From positions 1 to 64,000 of the forward strand of contig CACDHV010000002.1 in NCBI GenBank assembly GCA_902552755.1: a stretch of DNA of 64,000 nt, read 5' to 3'. The stretch is from an uncultured Pelagibacteraceae bacterium. GTDB lineage: Bacteria > Pseudomonadota > Alphaproteobacteria > Pelagibacterales > Pelagibacteraceae. Below are positions 1 through 8,221 of this stretch, piece by piece. Each line of letters begins with the position of its first letter. The first letter of the stretch is position 1. Below the pieces are notes generated by a model that was given only the letters and a program-made list of their open reading frames with translations, did not search any database and was not told the DNA's origin. Position numbers and translations under genes: made by a program.

Positions 1-1
1 C

Positions 2-430
2 GGTAATCAAATTCATCTCATCAAAAATAAGTTTAATAAAAAACTTATTACAAATTTTTTAAATAAAAATGGTCATTCAATGTTTCAAAAATTCTTAAAA
101 AATATATCTAAAGGAGATAAGAGAGTTTTTATTATTAATGGTAAAGTATGTGGAGCAATCTCAAGAGTTCCTAAGAAAGGTTCATATTTGAGCAATATGA
201 GCAAAGGTGCTGTGCCTAAACTTACAAAACTTACAAAACAAGAAATAAAAATTTCAAAATTTATAGGGAAAAAATTAAAGAATGATAATATTTATTTTGC
301 TGGAATTGACTTCATAGATCAGAAACTAAATGGAGATATTAATGTAACGTCTCCTACTGGATTAAAAACGTACTATGACCTTTCTAAAATCAATCTTGCT
401 AAGATATTTTGGAAAGGTTTAAGAGCTTGA
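2..430 (+). CDS. gshB: glutathione synthetase, C-terminal part (5' end outside window)
   Basis: The reading frame is open from the first bases of the window and ends at TGA 428-430, so only the last 142 codons are present. The part seen is the ATP-grasp end of GshB: a stretch matching the QKFL..ISKGDKR strand, an IINGK..GAISRVP strand, a GxxPKLTKLT linker, and the FAGIDFID and NVTSPTG signatures that contribute ATP, Mg and glutathione contacts. The enzyme joins gamma-glutamylcysteine to glycine in the cytosol. The stop overlaps the TTG start of the next gene, suggesting coupling. Calling an internal ATG at position 80 as the start would cut off conserved sequence, so the gene is treated as partial. 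Confidence 0.9.
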   Translation, partial: GNQIHLIKNKFNKKLITNFLNKNGHSMFQKFLKNISKGDKRVFIINGKVCGAISRVPKKGSYLSNMSKGAVPKLTKLTKQEIKISKFIGKKLKNDNIYFAGIDFIDQKLNGDINVTSPTGLKTYYDLSKINLAKIFWKGLRA

Positions 431-1302
431 ATAAATTATCAAATCAAAAGAAAGGTTCACTACTAGCCTTCGTAGCTGTAATGTTGATTACACCTGACTC
501 ATTACTTATCAGGCTTTCAGAAATAGAAACATGGGGAATGCTTTTTTATAGAGGAGCCATACCTTTCTTTATAGTCTTAATTGGACTACTATTATTTTAC
601 AGGCAAAATTTTATTAATGCCTTCTTAAAAGTTGGTACAGTTGGTATATTTTACGCAATTAGCTTTTCTATTTGTAACATAACTTTCATTGTCTCTATTC
701 AAAATACCAATGTAGCCAATACGTTGATTATGATTGCTTTGGCCCCAATGCTTTCAGCAATACTTGGGGCCATATTCTTAAAAGAAATGCCTAGTAAAGG
801 GACTTGGATCGCCATTTTCATTACATTTTTAGCGGCTTTATTTATTTTTTATGATTCACTTCAAGTCGGTAATCTTTTTGGGAATATAATGGGATTTATT
901 ACAGCTGCTGGATTAGCTGTAAATGCAGTTCTTATTAGATATGCCAAGGACAGAGATCTTTTGCCTTCTGCTGTAATGGGCAAATTAGGTGTTGCGGTAT
1001 TTGCCTTCTTTTTTGTTGAAAACTTTAATTTAATTGGAACAGATCAAATTTATATACCGATAATGTGCATTATTTGTGTAGCCCTACCTTTTGTTTTGGT
1101 AACAATCGCACCAAGATTTATACCAGCAGAAGAAGTAAATCTATTTTTCTTATTAGAAACAATAATAGGTCCAATTTGGGTTTGGTTAGTTGTTAAAGAG
1201 CAACCAACTTTGGAGACGATCATTGGAGGTGTCGTGATCATAATCACTTTAGGTATCCACTCCTTTATTAAACTAAGGGAGCCTGAAAAAATTATTAATT
1301 AA
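427..1302 (+). CDS. DMT-superfamily (EamA) transporter
   Basis: A 291-residue protein with about ten hydrophobic segments in two EamA-type halves. The second half carries the usual EExxLFFLLE-like segment followed by a W-VW-LVVKEQP loop. Family members export or import small metabolites in the inner membrane; the substrate cannot be told from sequence. I place the start at TTG 427, which overlaps the gshB stop (TTGA) and has an AAAGG ribosome site at 413-417. TTG 409 is a possible alternative that adds six residues. It is the first of four EamA-type transporters in the first 26 kb of the window. Confidence 0.85.
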   Translation: MNKLSNQKKGSLLAFVAVMLITPDSLLIRLSEIETWGMLFYRGAIPFFIVLIGLLLFYRQNFINAFLKVGTVGIFYAISFSICNITFIVSIQNTNVANTLIMIALAPMLSAILGAIFLKEMPSKGTWIAIFITFLAALFIFYDSLQVGNLFGNIMGFITAAGLAVNAVLIRYAKDRDLLPSAVMGKLGVAVFAFFFVENFNLIGTDQIYIPIMCIICVALPFVLVTIAPRFIPAEEVNLFFLLETIIGPIWVWLVVKEQPTLETIIGGVVIIITLGIHSFIKLREPEKIIN

Positions 1303-1306
1303 TTTC

Positions 1307-1335
1307 TTGATTTACTATCAAATCATCCATAGATA
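1307..1335 (+). promoter_or_regulatory. candidate promoter for MFS gene
   Basis: TTGATT, then 17 bases, then TAGATA. The predicted start of transcription would fall within a few bases of the ATG at 1344, so the mRNA would be nearly leaderless. This was found by eye only, and such boxes are frequent by chance in AT-rich DNA. Confidence 0.35.
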
Positions 1336-1343
1336 GCGCAATT

Positions 1344-2663
1344 ATGGAAAAGATACTTAAAAATTCCTGGGCGTTATTCACAGGCATGGGTCTAATTATG
1401 ATAGCTCATGGCTTTCAAGTTTCTTTACTTGGAGTAAGAGCTGTTCATGAAAGTTTTAGCTTAACAGCAACCGGCTTTATGTTGTCAGGATATTTTGTAG
1501 GTTATTTTATAGGAGCAAAAACGGTTCCGATTTTGGTTTCAAGAGTTGGTCATATAAGAGTATTTGCTGCTTTTGCATCAATTGCTTCTATCGTTGTTTT
1601 AGTGCACTCTATAATCATCAATCCATTTACATGGTTTGTATTAAGAATTGCCTCAGGTTTTTCAATGGTATGTTTATATACAATTGCTGAAAGCTGGTTA
1701 AACGACCGAGCAAGCAATAAAAATAGAGGAAGTGTTTTATCGATTTATATGATCGTTCTTTACGCATCTATGGCGATTGGAATGTTTTTTTTAAACTTCA
1801 GTAAGCCAGAAAATTTTCAGCCGTTTATACTTGTTTCTTTATTCATGTCACTTTCACTTGTCCCAATATTATTAACTAAGAAAAAACCACCAAAATTTAA
1901 AAAGATTATTGGAATGAAAATTAAAGAACTTTATGAAGCCTCTCCTTTTGGAATGGTAAGTGCACTTTTATGTGGAATTTGTCACTCTGCAATGTTTGCT
2001 TTAATTGCTGTTTATGCAGCATCAATGAATTTTAGTATTTTTGAAATTTCTTTTGTAACATTTTTAATCGCTATTTCTGGTGCAATTTCACAATGGCCGA
2101 TTGGTAAACTATCAGATATTTATGACAGAAGAACAGTTACAGTATATTCAACATTTGCTTCAGCTTTCTTTGCGTTATGTGCAATTTTTTCAGTAGGCAC
2201 AATGCATTTACCTGACGGTTTAGCGAGCTCAAAGTTTTGGTTTTATATTTTTACAGGTTTGTATGCTTTCTTCAGTCTTCCTATGTTTGCATTAATTTTT
2301 GCTCACACTAATGATTTTATAACTAAAGAAAAATTTGTAGCTGCAGGTGCTGGTTTACAATTTACCTTTGGAATGGGTGCAATTAGTGGACCTTTTTTAT
2401 GTTCTATGTTTATGGATTTAATAGGAGAGAATGGTTATTTTATATTTCTAATTATTTTTCACTGTTTAATAGGAGCATATGGAGTTTACAGAATGAATGT
2501 TAGAGAGGTTATTGAAAACCCTGACTCTCAATTCACACCACTTCCTACGACAATAACACCTATTGGCTTAGAACTTAATCCAGCAACAGAACCTATTGAA
2601 GACCCGGTAAAACCAGTAGGAACCGAGGAAACAGTTATTGTAGAGAATAACCCTTCTCAATAA
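1344..2663 (+). CDS. MFS transporter, YcaD-like
   Basis: A 439-residue protein with about 12 hydrophobic segments, and the typical YcaD-group sequence near residues 95-120 (LRIASGFSMVCLYTIAESWLN) followed by an R-GSVLSIYM segment. The IGKLSDxxDRR loop near residue 250 is the second-half MFS motif. The last 45 residues form a proline- and threonine-rich hydrophilic tail that is probably cytoplasmic. The protein sits in the inner membrane; its substrate is unknown. It lies 41 bases after the EamA transporter and 41 bases before a Gfo/Idh/MocA gene, and may serve sugar-type compounds handled by those enzymes, but this is only inferred from position. Confidence 0.85.
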   Translation: MEKILKNSWALFTGMGLIMIAHGFQVSLLGVRAVHESFSLTATGFMLSGYFVGYFIGAKTVPILVSRVGHIRVFAAFASIASIVVLVHSIIINPFTWFVLRIASGFSMVCLYTIAESWLNDRASNKNRGSVLSIYMIVLYASMAIGMFFLNFSKPENFQPFILVSLFMSLSLVPILLTKKKPPKFKKIIGMKIKELYEASPFGMVSALLCGICHSAMFALIAVYAASMNFSIFEISFVTFLIAISGAISQWPIGKLSDIYDRRTVTVYSTFASAFFALCAIFSVGTMHLPDGLASSKFWFYIFTGLYAFFSLPMFALIFAHTNDFITKEKFVAAGAGLQFTFGMGAISGPFLCSMFMDLIGENGYFIFLIIFHCLIGAYGVYRMNVREVIENPDSQFTPLPTTITPIGLELNPATEPIEDPVKPVGTEETVIVENNPSQ

Positions 2664-2704
2664 TTAAAATCTTATTTAAAATTTTTATTCTGCTAAAATA
2701 GTTT

Positions 2705-3715
2705 ATGACTAAAACTATAAATCTTGGAGTATTGGGTATTGATCATGGTCATATCTTCGACATGATTGATGAGATGCTTAAAGAGGGATGTAGTTGTAAT
2801 TATTTTTGGACACAAGGTTCTCCGTTAACTTTAAATGAATTTAGAAACAAATATCCTCAAATTAAAAGAGTGGATAATAAAAGTGATATTTTAAATGATG
2901 ATACAATTGACATGATTTTAATTTCATCCATTCCTAAAGATAGGGCAAATTTATCTATAGACGCAATGAAAGCTGGAAAAGATGTAATGGTTGACAAGCC
3001 AGGATGTACAACTCTTGAGCAACTTAATAAACTAAAACAAACAGTTAAGGAGACAGGAAAAATTTGGTCAATTAATTTTTCAGAAAGATTTCATGTAGCA
3101 GCTGTTGCAAAAGCTGAAGAGCTAGTCGCTGAAGGTAAAATTGGTAAAGTAAAACAAACAATTGGCACGGGCCCTCACAGACAAGGCAATTATGAAAGAC
3201 CTGATTGGTTTTATGATCGTATTAGTTATGGTGGAATAATAACAGATATAGGCTCTCATCAAATTCATCAATTTTTAGTATTTACAAATTCAAATGAAGC
3301 TAAAGTGAATCATGCGTTAGTTGAAAATACTACTAAGAAAGAATTTACTGGTTTTCAAGATTTTGGGGAAGTTAATCTTTCTGGAAATGGTGGTCATGGA
3401 TATGTCCGTTTAGATTGGTTTACTCCTGATGCACTTCCTACTTGGGGAGATGGAAGGTTATTTATACTGGGTGATAAAGGTTTTATTGAAATTAGAAAGT
3501 ACACAGACCTAGCTAAATCTGAAAAAGGAAATCAGTTATATTTAGCAAATAACGACGAAGTTAAACATATTGACTGTTCAAATGTGAAACTCCCTTACTT
3601 TGCAAATTTAATTAAAGATGTTTTAAATAGAACTGATACTGCTTGTTCACAAGAACTTACTTACTTATCAATGGAACTAGCAATTAAAGCTCAAGAATTA
3701 GCAGAAAAAAAATGA
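2705..3715 (+). CDS. Gfo/Idh/MocA-family oxidoreductase
   Basis: A 336-residue NAD(P)-dependent dehydrogenase of the glucose-fructose oxidoreductase/inositol dehydrogenase family. The N-terminal Rossmann fold starts with LGVLGIDHGH rather than the usual GxGxxG. The family DKPG segment (EKP equivalent, nicotinamide-binding lysine) lies near residue 98, and GG..TDIGSHQIHQ near 178-190 gives the catalytic histidine region. Such enzymes oxidise or reduce sugars, polyols or their derivatives. The stop overlaps the ATG of the next paralogue by four bases (ATGA), so the two are translationally coupled. The substrate cannot be assigned. Confidence 0.85.
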   Translation: MTKTINLGVLGIDHGHIFDMIDEMLKEGCSCNYFWTQGSPLTLNEFRNKYPQIKRVDNKSDILNDDTIDMILISSIPKDRANLSIDAMKAGKDVMVDKPGCTTLEQLNKLKQTVKETGKIWSINFSERFHVAAVAKAEELVAEGKIGKVKQTIGTGPHRQGNYERPDWFYDRISYGGIITDIGSHQIHQFLVFTNSNEAKVNHALVENTTKKEFTGFQDFGEVNLSGNGGHGYVRLDWFTPDALPTWGDGRLFILGDKGFIEIRKYTDLAKSEKGNQLYLANNDEVKHIDCSNVKLPYFANLIKDVLNRTDTACSQELTYLSMELAIKAQELAEKK

Positions 3716-4785
3716 AAAAATATCAGGTAGCAATAATAGGAACTAATATAGGAGCTAAACATTTTGAAGATTTTCAAAAAGTATCAGACCGATTTAGTGT
3801 TCATACATTGTGTGGTTTAACTAGAGATGCAATAGATAAAATATTGGCGTCAAATAATGATACTAAAATGTCATTAAACTTTGATGATGTATTAAAAGTA
3901 AAGGAAATAGACATAATTGATATTTGTCTCCCACCCCATTTACATTTTTCTGCGTGCAAAAAATCTCTTGAAGCTGGAAAACATGTAATTTGTGAAAAAC
4001 CATTGGTTTCAAGTCTTAAAGAAATTGATGAGCTAGAAAACATTAGTAAAGAAACAGGAAAGATAATCTTTCCTGTATTCCAATATAGATATGGATTAGG
4101 ATTTTCTAAATTTAAGGCACTAATAAAGTCAGGACTTGCTGGAAAACCTTTAATCGCCTCATTAGAAACTCATTGGAATAGAGGAAAAGATTATTACTCA
4201 AAACCTTGGCGAGGTACTTGGAATGGTGAACAAGGAGGAGCAATTTTAAGTCATTCAATACATATTCATGACTTGGTGAGCATGATACTAGGACCAGTTT
4301 CAAATGTATTTGCAAAATTAACAACAAGAGTAAATGATATTGAGGTTGAAGACTGTGCATCTTTATCAATTGAAATGGAAGATGGAACACTGGTTACCAG
4401 CTCAATCACCCTTGGTGCAGCAAATGATACCAGTAGACTAAAATTCTGTTTTGATGGACTGACAGTAGAATCGGGAGCATCTCCAGATAAACCTTATAAT
4501 CCAGCTGATGATGAATGGATATTTTTACCAAGAGCTCCTATTTCACAAAGTCAAATTGATGAAGTATTGTCAAAAGTCGAAAAACCTAAATCATGGTATG
4601 CAGGAATGTTTGATGAAATAGCCAACAAACTTGATGGAAAAGTTAGTGATGAAGTAACTTTATTGGATGCTAGAAAATCTTTAGAATTTGTAACAGCTGT
4701 TTACAGTTCATCAAGACAAAACAAAAGTATCAAACTTCCAATTACCAATGATAATGCATTGTACAGTTCCTGGTTACCAAAATAA
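3712..4785 (+). CDS. Gfo/Idh/MocA-family oxidoreductase
   Basis: A 357-residue second member of the family, coupled to the first by a four-base overlap. It shows an AIIGTN.GAKHF Rossmann start, DICLPPHLH, the EKPL signature near residue 95, and a GGAILSHSIHIHDL segment near 178-192 containing the probable catalytic histidine. The pair is too different to be a recent duplication, so they may act on successive intermediates of one sugar or polyol route. The gene ends directly against the convergent D-2-hydroxyacid dehydrogenase with no gap and no visible hairpin terminator. Confidence 0.85.
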   Translation: MKKYQVAIIGTNIGAKHFEDFQKVSDRFSVHTLCGLTRDAIDKILASNNDTKMSLNFDDVLKVKEIDIIDICLPPHLHFSACKKSLEAGKHVICEKPLVSSLKEIDELENISKETGKIIFPVFQYRYGLGFSKFKALIKSGLAGKPLIASLETHWNRGKDYYSKPWRGTWNGEQGGAILSHSIHIHDLVSMILGPVSNVFAKLTTRVNDIEVEDCASLSIEMEDGTLVTSSITLGAANDTSRLKFCFDGLTVESGASPDKPYNPADDEWIFLPRAPISQSQIDEVLSKVEKPKSWYAGMFDEIANKLDGKVSDEVTLLDARKSLEFVTAVYSSSRQNKSIKLPITNDNALYSSWLPK

Positions 4786-5811
4786 TCAATAACCTAATTT
4801 AGGATCGACTTGATTATGTAAATCTTTTTTATCAATAAATAGTATTAAATTCTTGAAGAACTTTTCTAAAACCATTTCAATATAATTTCCTTTACTATCA
4901 GAGGATATGTGAGGTGTAATTATCAAATTTGGAGTATTCCAAAACTTTGAATTTCTGTTAATGGGTTCTTCTGAAAAAACATCTAAAATAGCTCCAGCAA
5001 TTTCATTTTTTTTTAATTTTTTCCTTAGATGCTCATAATCCATCACAGATTGACGGCCAATATTAACAATTCCACACGTAGCTTTAAGCACATCTAATCT
5101 TTTCTTATTTATTAATCCTTTTGTTTCGTTTGTTTCTGGAACAGCTAAATAAAGAAAATCAGCCTCAGGTAAGACTTCATCAATCCTATCAAATGTTATA
5201 ACTTTTGAACAACCTTCAACTGCTCTACCCCTTCTATTAACTCCAATAACTTTTGCTCCTAACAAGCTGATATGTTTAATCATTGCCCCACCTAATGATC
5301 CAGTACCTACCACTACAACTTTTTTACTATCAATTGGGTTACTTAATAAAGTTACAAACTCTTTTTTTTTTTGATTAGTAATTATTCTTGTCATATGGTT
5401 TTGAAGCATCAAAACACTCATTAATCCAAATTCACCTGCCTTTTTAGAATGTATTCCACTACTATTTGTTAAAATTAAATCTTTTTTAAGCCAATTAAAT
5501 GGATAAAGATGATTAACGCCTGCTGACACAATATGTATCCATTTTAAATTTGGTGCAATTTTGCTTAAATTATTTGTTGGAAAGTTCCATGTAAGCAAAA
5601 TATCTGCATCTTTCATTGAAGATTTCCAATTATCATCATCCCAATCAACTATGTATGAAATCTTATGTTTTATCTTTTGGTGTTTATTGAGAAGATTCTC
5701 AAATAATTCTTTTGGGACACTACTATTTTTTTCACCTTCTAAATCACAAGGCAAAGAACCTTTTTTCCAGTGATTATTTCTTATATGAATTTTAATTTTA
5801 CCTTTGGACAT
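4786..5811 (-). CDS. D-2-hydroxyacid dehydrogenase family protein
   Basis: A 341-residue NAD-dependent dehydrogenase of the D-isomer-specific 2-hydroxyacid group. The nucleotide-binding motif is VVGTGSLGGAM near residues 165-175. The catalytic arginine appears in NIGRQSVMDY, the glutamate in LDVFSEEPI, and the histidine in ITPHISSDSKG. The N-terminal half resembles the glyoxylate/hydroxypyruvate reductase-like branch (W.HIVSAGVNH). It probably reduces a 2-keto acid to a D-hydroxy acid in the cytosol; the substrate is unknown. It is transcribed toward the Gfo/Idh/MocA genes. Confidence 0.85.
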   Translation of the reverse strand: MSKGKIKIHIRNNHWKKGSLPCDLEGEKNSSVPKELFENLLNKHQKIKHKISYIVDWDDDNWKSSMKDADILLTWNFPTNNLSKIAPNLKWIHIVSAGVNHLYPFNWLKKDLILTNSSGIHSKKAGEFGLMSVLMLQNHMTRIITNQKKKEFVTLLSNPIDSKKVVVVGTGSLGGAMIKHISLLGAKVIGVNRRGRAVEGCSKVITFDRIDEVLPEADFLYLAVPETNETKGLINKKRLDVLKATCGIVNIGRQSVMDYEHLRKKLKKNEIAGAILDVFSEEPINRNSKFWNTPNLIITPHISSDSKGNYIEMVLEKFFKNLILFIDKKDLHNQVDPKLGY

Positions 5812-5908
5812 TTAAAATTAAAATATACTAAAATTTTTAAAATTATAACAATGATTAAAGAAGGTTGTTCTCATAAAAAAATGTAATATTGTATAAAATA
5901 TTAAAATT

Positions 5909-6394
5909 ATGCCTTCATTTGATGTAATAAGTAAAATTAATTATCAAGAATTTGACAATGCTCTTGCAAATTGTTTAAGAGAAATAGCTAACCGATATGA
6001 TTTTAAGGGACTTAATATTTCAATTGAGAGAAAAGATAAAATAATAACTACAATAGCGCCAGATGAATTAAAATTAAAACAAGTAAATGAATTGCTCCAA
6101 GTTCATCTTATAAGAAGAAAAGTAGATCCAAGAGTAATAATCGTTAAAAATTCAGAAGGTGCAGCTGGTGGAACCATCAGACAAGTCAGTGAATTAGCAG
6201 AGGGCATTAGTCAAGAAAATGCTAAGAAGATTATTGCTGATGTAAAAAAATTAAAACTTAAAATCCAAATTAAAATTCAAGGAGAAGAATTAAGAGTTCA
6301 AGGAAAAAAAAGAGATGACCTTCAAGAAGCAGTATCTGCAATACGGGATATTGATATAGGACTTCCAATTGAATTTATAAACTTTAGAGATTAA
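5909..6394 (+). CDS. yajQ: YajQ-family nucleotide-binding protein
   Basis: A 161-residue protein matching the full length of the YajQ family, which binds nucleotides and in some bacteria cyclic di-GMP. Signature segments are MPSFDVISKI at the start, NRYDFKG near 30, a KVDPRVI..EGAAGGT.RQ segment near 70-90, and a closing AIRDIDIGLPIEFINFRD. No transmembrane segment is present. It is a single gene with its own upstream region, and is followed six bases later by a 40-residue membrane ORF. Its role in this organism is not evident from context. Confidence 0.9.
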   Translation: MPSFDVISKINYQEFDNALANCLREIANRYDFKGLNISIERKDKIITTIAPDELKLKQVNELLQVHLIRRKVDPRVIIVKNSEGAAGGTIRQVSELAEGISQENAKKIIADVKKLKLKIQIKIQGEELRVQGKKRDDLQEAVSAIRDIDIGLPIEFINFRD

Positions 6395-6400
6395 TCAAAT

Positions 6401-6523
6401 ATGATTGAAATCATTTTAGGTATATTCGTTATTGTTGTCGTAGGTTTTTATTTATTTAGACCTACTTCAAAACAAGAAGAGAAAGATTTGAAATCTAAAA
6501 ACAATTGGCGTGGTGGATTTTAA
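6401..6523 (+). CDS. small membrane protein, 40 residues
   Basis: An ATG-started ORF six bases after yajQ. It encodes one strongly hydrophobic helix (residues 3-19) followed by a charged tail ending in WRGGF. No family was recognised. Directly after its stop, another frame continues with coding-like sequence to 6614 (KGQTRNRTRTR, a TGA, then DKYVENFIDWEFVESILA), as if the gene was once longer and has been frameshifted. Whether the 40-residue form is made is uncertain. Confidence 0.45.
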   Translation: MIEIILGIFVIVVVGFYLFRPTSKQEEKDLKSKNNWRGGF

Positions 6524-6614
6524 AGGTCAAACTAGAAATAGAACTAGAACAAGGTGAGATAAATATGTTGAAAATTTTATTGATTGGGAATTTGTTGAGT
6601 CTATATTAGCTTAA
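6524..6614 (+). pseudogene. possible frameshifted tail of the small membrane protein gene
   Basis: If one T is removed from the TTTT run at 6518-6521, the frame of the 40-residue ORF continues as KGQTRNRTRTR. It then meets TGA at about 6555 (TGG in a presumed ancestor) and runs on through DKYVENFIDWEFVESILA to TAA 6612-6614. The basic then acidic/aromatic composition looks like protein rather than random AT-rich sequence. This is an inference from reading frames only. Confidence 0.25.
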
Positions 6615-6636
6615 TTAATTAAAGAAAGGGAATACT

Positions 6637-6894
6637 ATGAACTTTGTTGGAACAACAACATACGAAGGAACTAAAAAAGATGCAGATGAATTATACAGCA
6701 TGTTTAAAGATGATCTTGCAAAATGCACGTCATCATTTGAATGGGCTCACATTCGTGAAGGTAAAATGATTTTTATTGCAAATGTAACTGATGAAGAAAA
6801 ATTTTATGCCTTATTTGAAGATCAAAGATCTAAAGACTGGAACGCAAAGTTTAATGCTAAAGACGAAGCTTGGAAACTTGAGAAAATAATGTAA
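6637..6894 (+). CDS. hypothetical protein, 85 residues
   Basis: A small soluble protein with no signal or membrane segment, preceded by AAAGGGA at a good distance from ATG. It is rich in acidic and aromatic residues (EFYALFEDQRSKDW, WKLEKIM end) and may be a small alpha-beta domain of the ferredoxin-like fold type. I do not recognise the family. It is followed 22 bases later by a second small unknown gene on the same strand. Confidence 0.65.
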   Translation: MNFVGTTTYEGTKKDADELYSMFKDDLAKCTSSFEWAHIREGKMIFIANVTDEEKFYALFEDQRSKDWNAKFNAKDEAWKLEKIM

Positions 6895-6916
6895 CTAGTT
6901 CCCAAACTAGAACTTT

Positions 6917-7171
6917 TTGAGGTATAAAAAGAAAAGTGAAGGTGTGAACAAAGAAAACGCAAGTAAACTGTGGAAAATGATACAGGAAGCTGGCGATTAT
7001 TTACAAGGACAACTTCCAGATCATCCAAATCATCCTAAAGGTAGAAATCCTTATGCACATGTCGCAATTTGCGTAAAGAGTAAATTTAATGCAAGTTATA
7101 AAGATATTGAAGATGAAAAATTTGATGAAATAGTAAATTATATAAATTTCCTTAAAGAAAATCCTAGCTGA
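6917..7171 (+). CDS. hypothetical protein, about 84 residues
   Basis: A soluble basic protein. A conserved-looking middle, LPDHPNHPKGRNPYAHVAICVK, is followed by a helical acidic end. No family was recognised. The start is unsure: TTG 6917 lacks a ribosome site, and GTG 6944 (VNKENASK) has GAAGG too close to it. The next gene (ltaE) converges with one base between stops. The composition and frame bias support real coding. Confidence 0.6.
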   Translation: MRYKKKSEGVNKENASKLWKMIQEAGDYLQGQLPDHPNHPKGRNPYAHVAICVKSKFNASYKDIEDEKFDEIVNYINFLKENPS

Positions 7172-7172
7172 A

Positions 7173-8219
7173 TTAAGATTTAATTATATTTAAAAACGAT
7201 TCTACATCATCTGGATGCGTATTCCAGGCAGCAACTAATCGAACAGCTTTATCTTCCCACTCATCATCATTAATTTTGTAACCATGTGAATTAAATTGAT
7301 CAATTATATTTTTTGGTATTTTGACAAAAACCTCATTTGCATCTGTTGGGTAAACTAATTCAATATTTTTGTGTTTCAGTAAACCTTGGCTTAATTTTTT
7401 CCCCATAGCATTTGCATGCTTTGCATTTTTTAACCAAACCTCATTTGAGATATAAGCATCTAATTGAGCTGATACAAAACGCATCTTTGATAGTAAATGC
7501 CCTGCTCTTTTCATTAAAAAAGCTAAATTTCCAACTAACTCTGGTTTAAAAAAAATAATGGCTTCTGCTGCTAGGCATCCATTTTTAGTTGCTCCAAACG
7601 ACAGTACATCAATTCCAGACTTCCATGTCATTTCTGCTGGAGTACAGTTTAATGAAACTAACGCATTTGCAAATCTTGCACCATCCATATGAATATTTAG
7701 ATCATGTTTATGTGTAATCTCTGATATTTTTTTTATTTCATCTAAGTTGTAAGCAACACCTGTTTCACATAATTGGGTAATACTTACTGATGAGGGTTGA
7801 GTATGATGTACCACCCCTTTTCCAGAAATGTTTCTATCTAGTTCATCTGCTATTATTTTTCCATTGGTACCGTCCAGATTAACTAACTTTGCACCTCCAG
7901 TATAAAATTCTGGGGCCCCACATTCATCTACATTTATATGGGAAAGTCTATGGCAATAAATATTTCCAAAAGAAGGAGTCATAGTTGATAAGGCTAAAGC
8001 ATTGGCTGCTGTTCCTGATGCTGTTGGAAATACTATAACTTCTTTTTCAAATATTTCTGAAAATTTGTTTTGTAAGTTTTTCGACAGCTCATCATTACCA
8101 TATGGAGTTTTGTCATCCTCATTAGCTTTAAGAAGTGCATTTAAGACTTCTGGACATGCACCTGTAACGTTATCTGAAGCAAATTTTACTCTTTCTCTTT
8201 TTGTTTTTATCTGAGTCAC
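7173..8219 (-). CDS. ltaE: low-specificity L-threonine aldolase
   Basis: A 348-residue PLP enzyme of the fold-type I beta-eliminating lyase family. It splits L-threonine or allo-threonine to glycine and acetaldehyde. Seen are FASDNVTGACPEV at the start, the ASGTAANALAL phosphate/PLP region near 65-75, HMDGARFANA near 177-186 (PLP-pyridine aspartate) and SFGATKNGCLA near 207-217 with the Schiff-base lysine. The start is GTG, two bases after the stop of the amidinotransferase gene, so it is the last gene of a DMT-AGAT-LtaE operon. A glycine-producing role fits the known glycine/serine dependence of SAR11 bacteria. Confidence 0.9.
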   Translation of the reverse strand: MTQIKTKRERVKFASDNVTGACPEVLNALLKANEDDKTPYGNDELSKNLQNKFSEIFEKEVIVFPTASGTAANALALSTMTPSFGNIYCHRLSHINVDECGAPEFYTGGAKLVNLDGTNGKIIADELDRNISGKGVVHHTQPSSVSITQLCETGVAYNLDEIKKISEITHKHDLNIHMDGARFANALVSLNCTPAEMTWKSGIDVLSFGATKNGCLAAEAIIFFKPELVGNLAFLMKRAGHLLSKMRFVSAQLDAYISNEVWLKNAKHANAMGKKLSQGLLKHKNIELVYPTDANEVFVKIPKNIIDQFNSHGYKINDDEWEDKAVRLVAAWNTHPDDVESFLNIIKS

Positions 8220-8221
8220 AA

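Noticed and set aside
5363..5373. Long T-run in the D-2-hydroxyacid dehydrogenase gene as a frameshift site
   Set aside because: The frame continues through the run into conserved dehydrogenase motifs on both sides.
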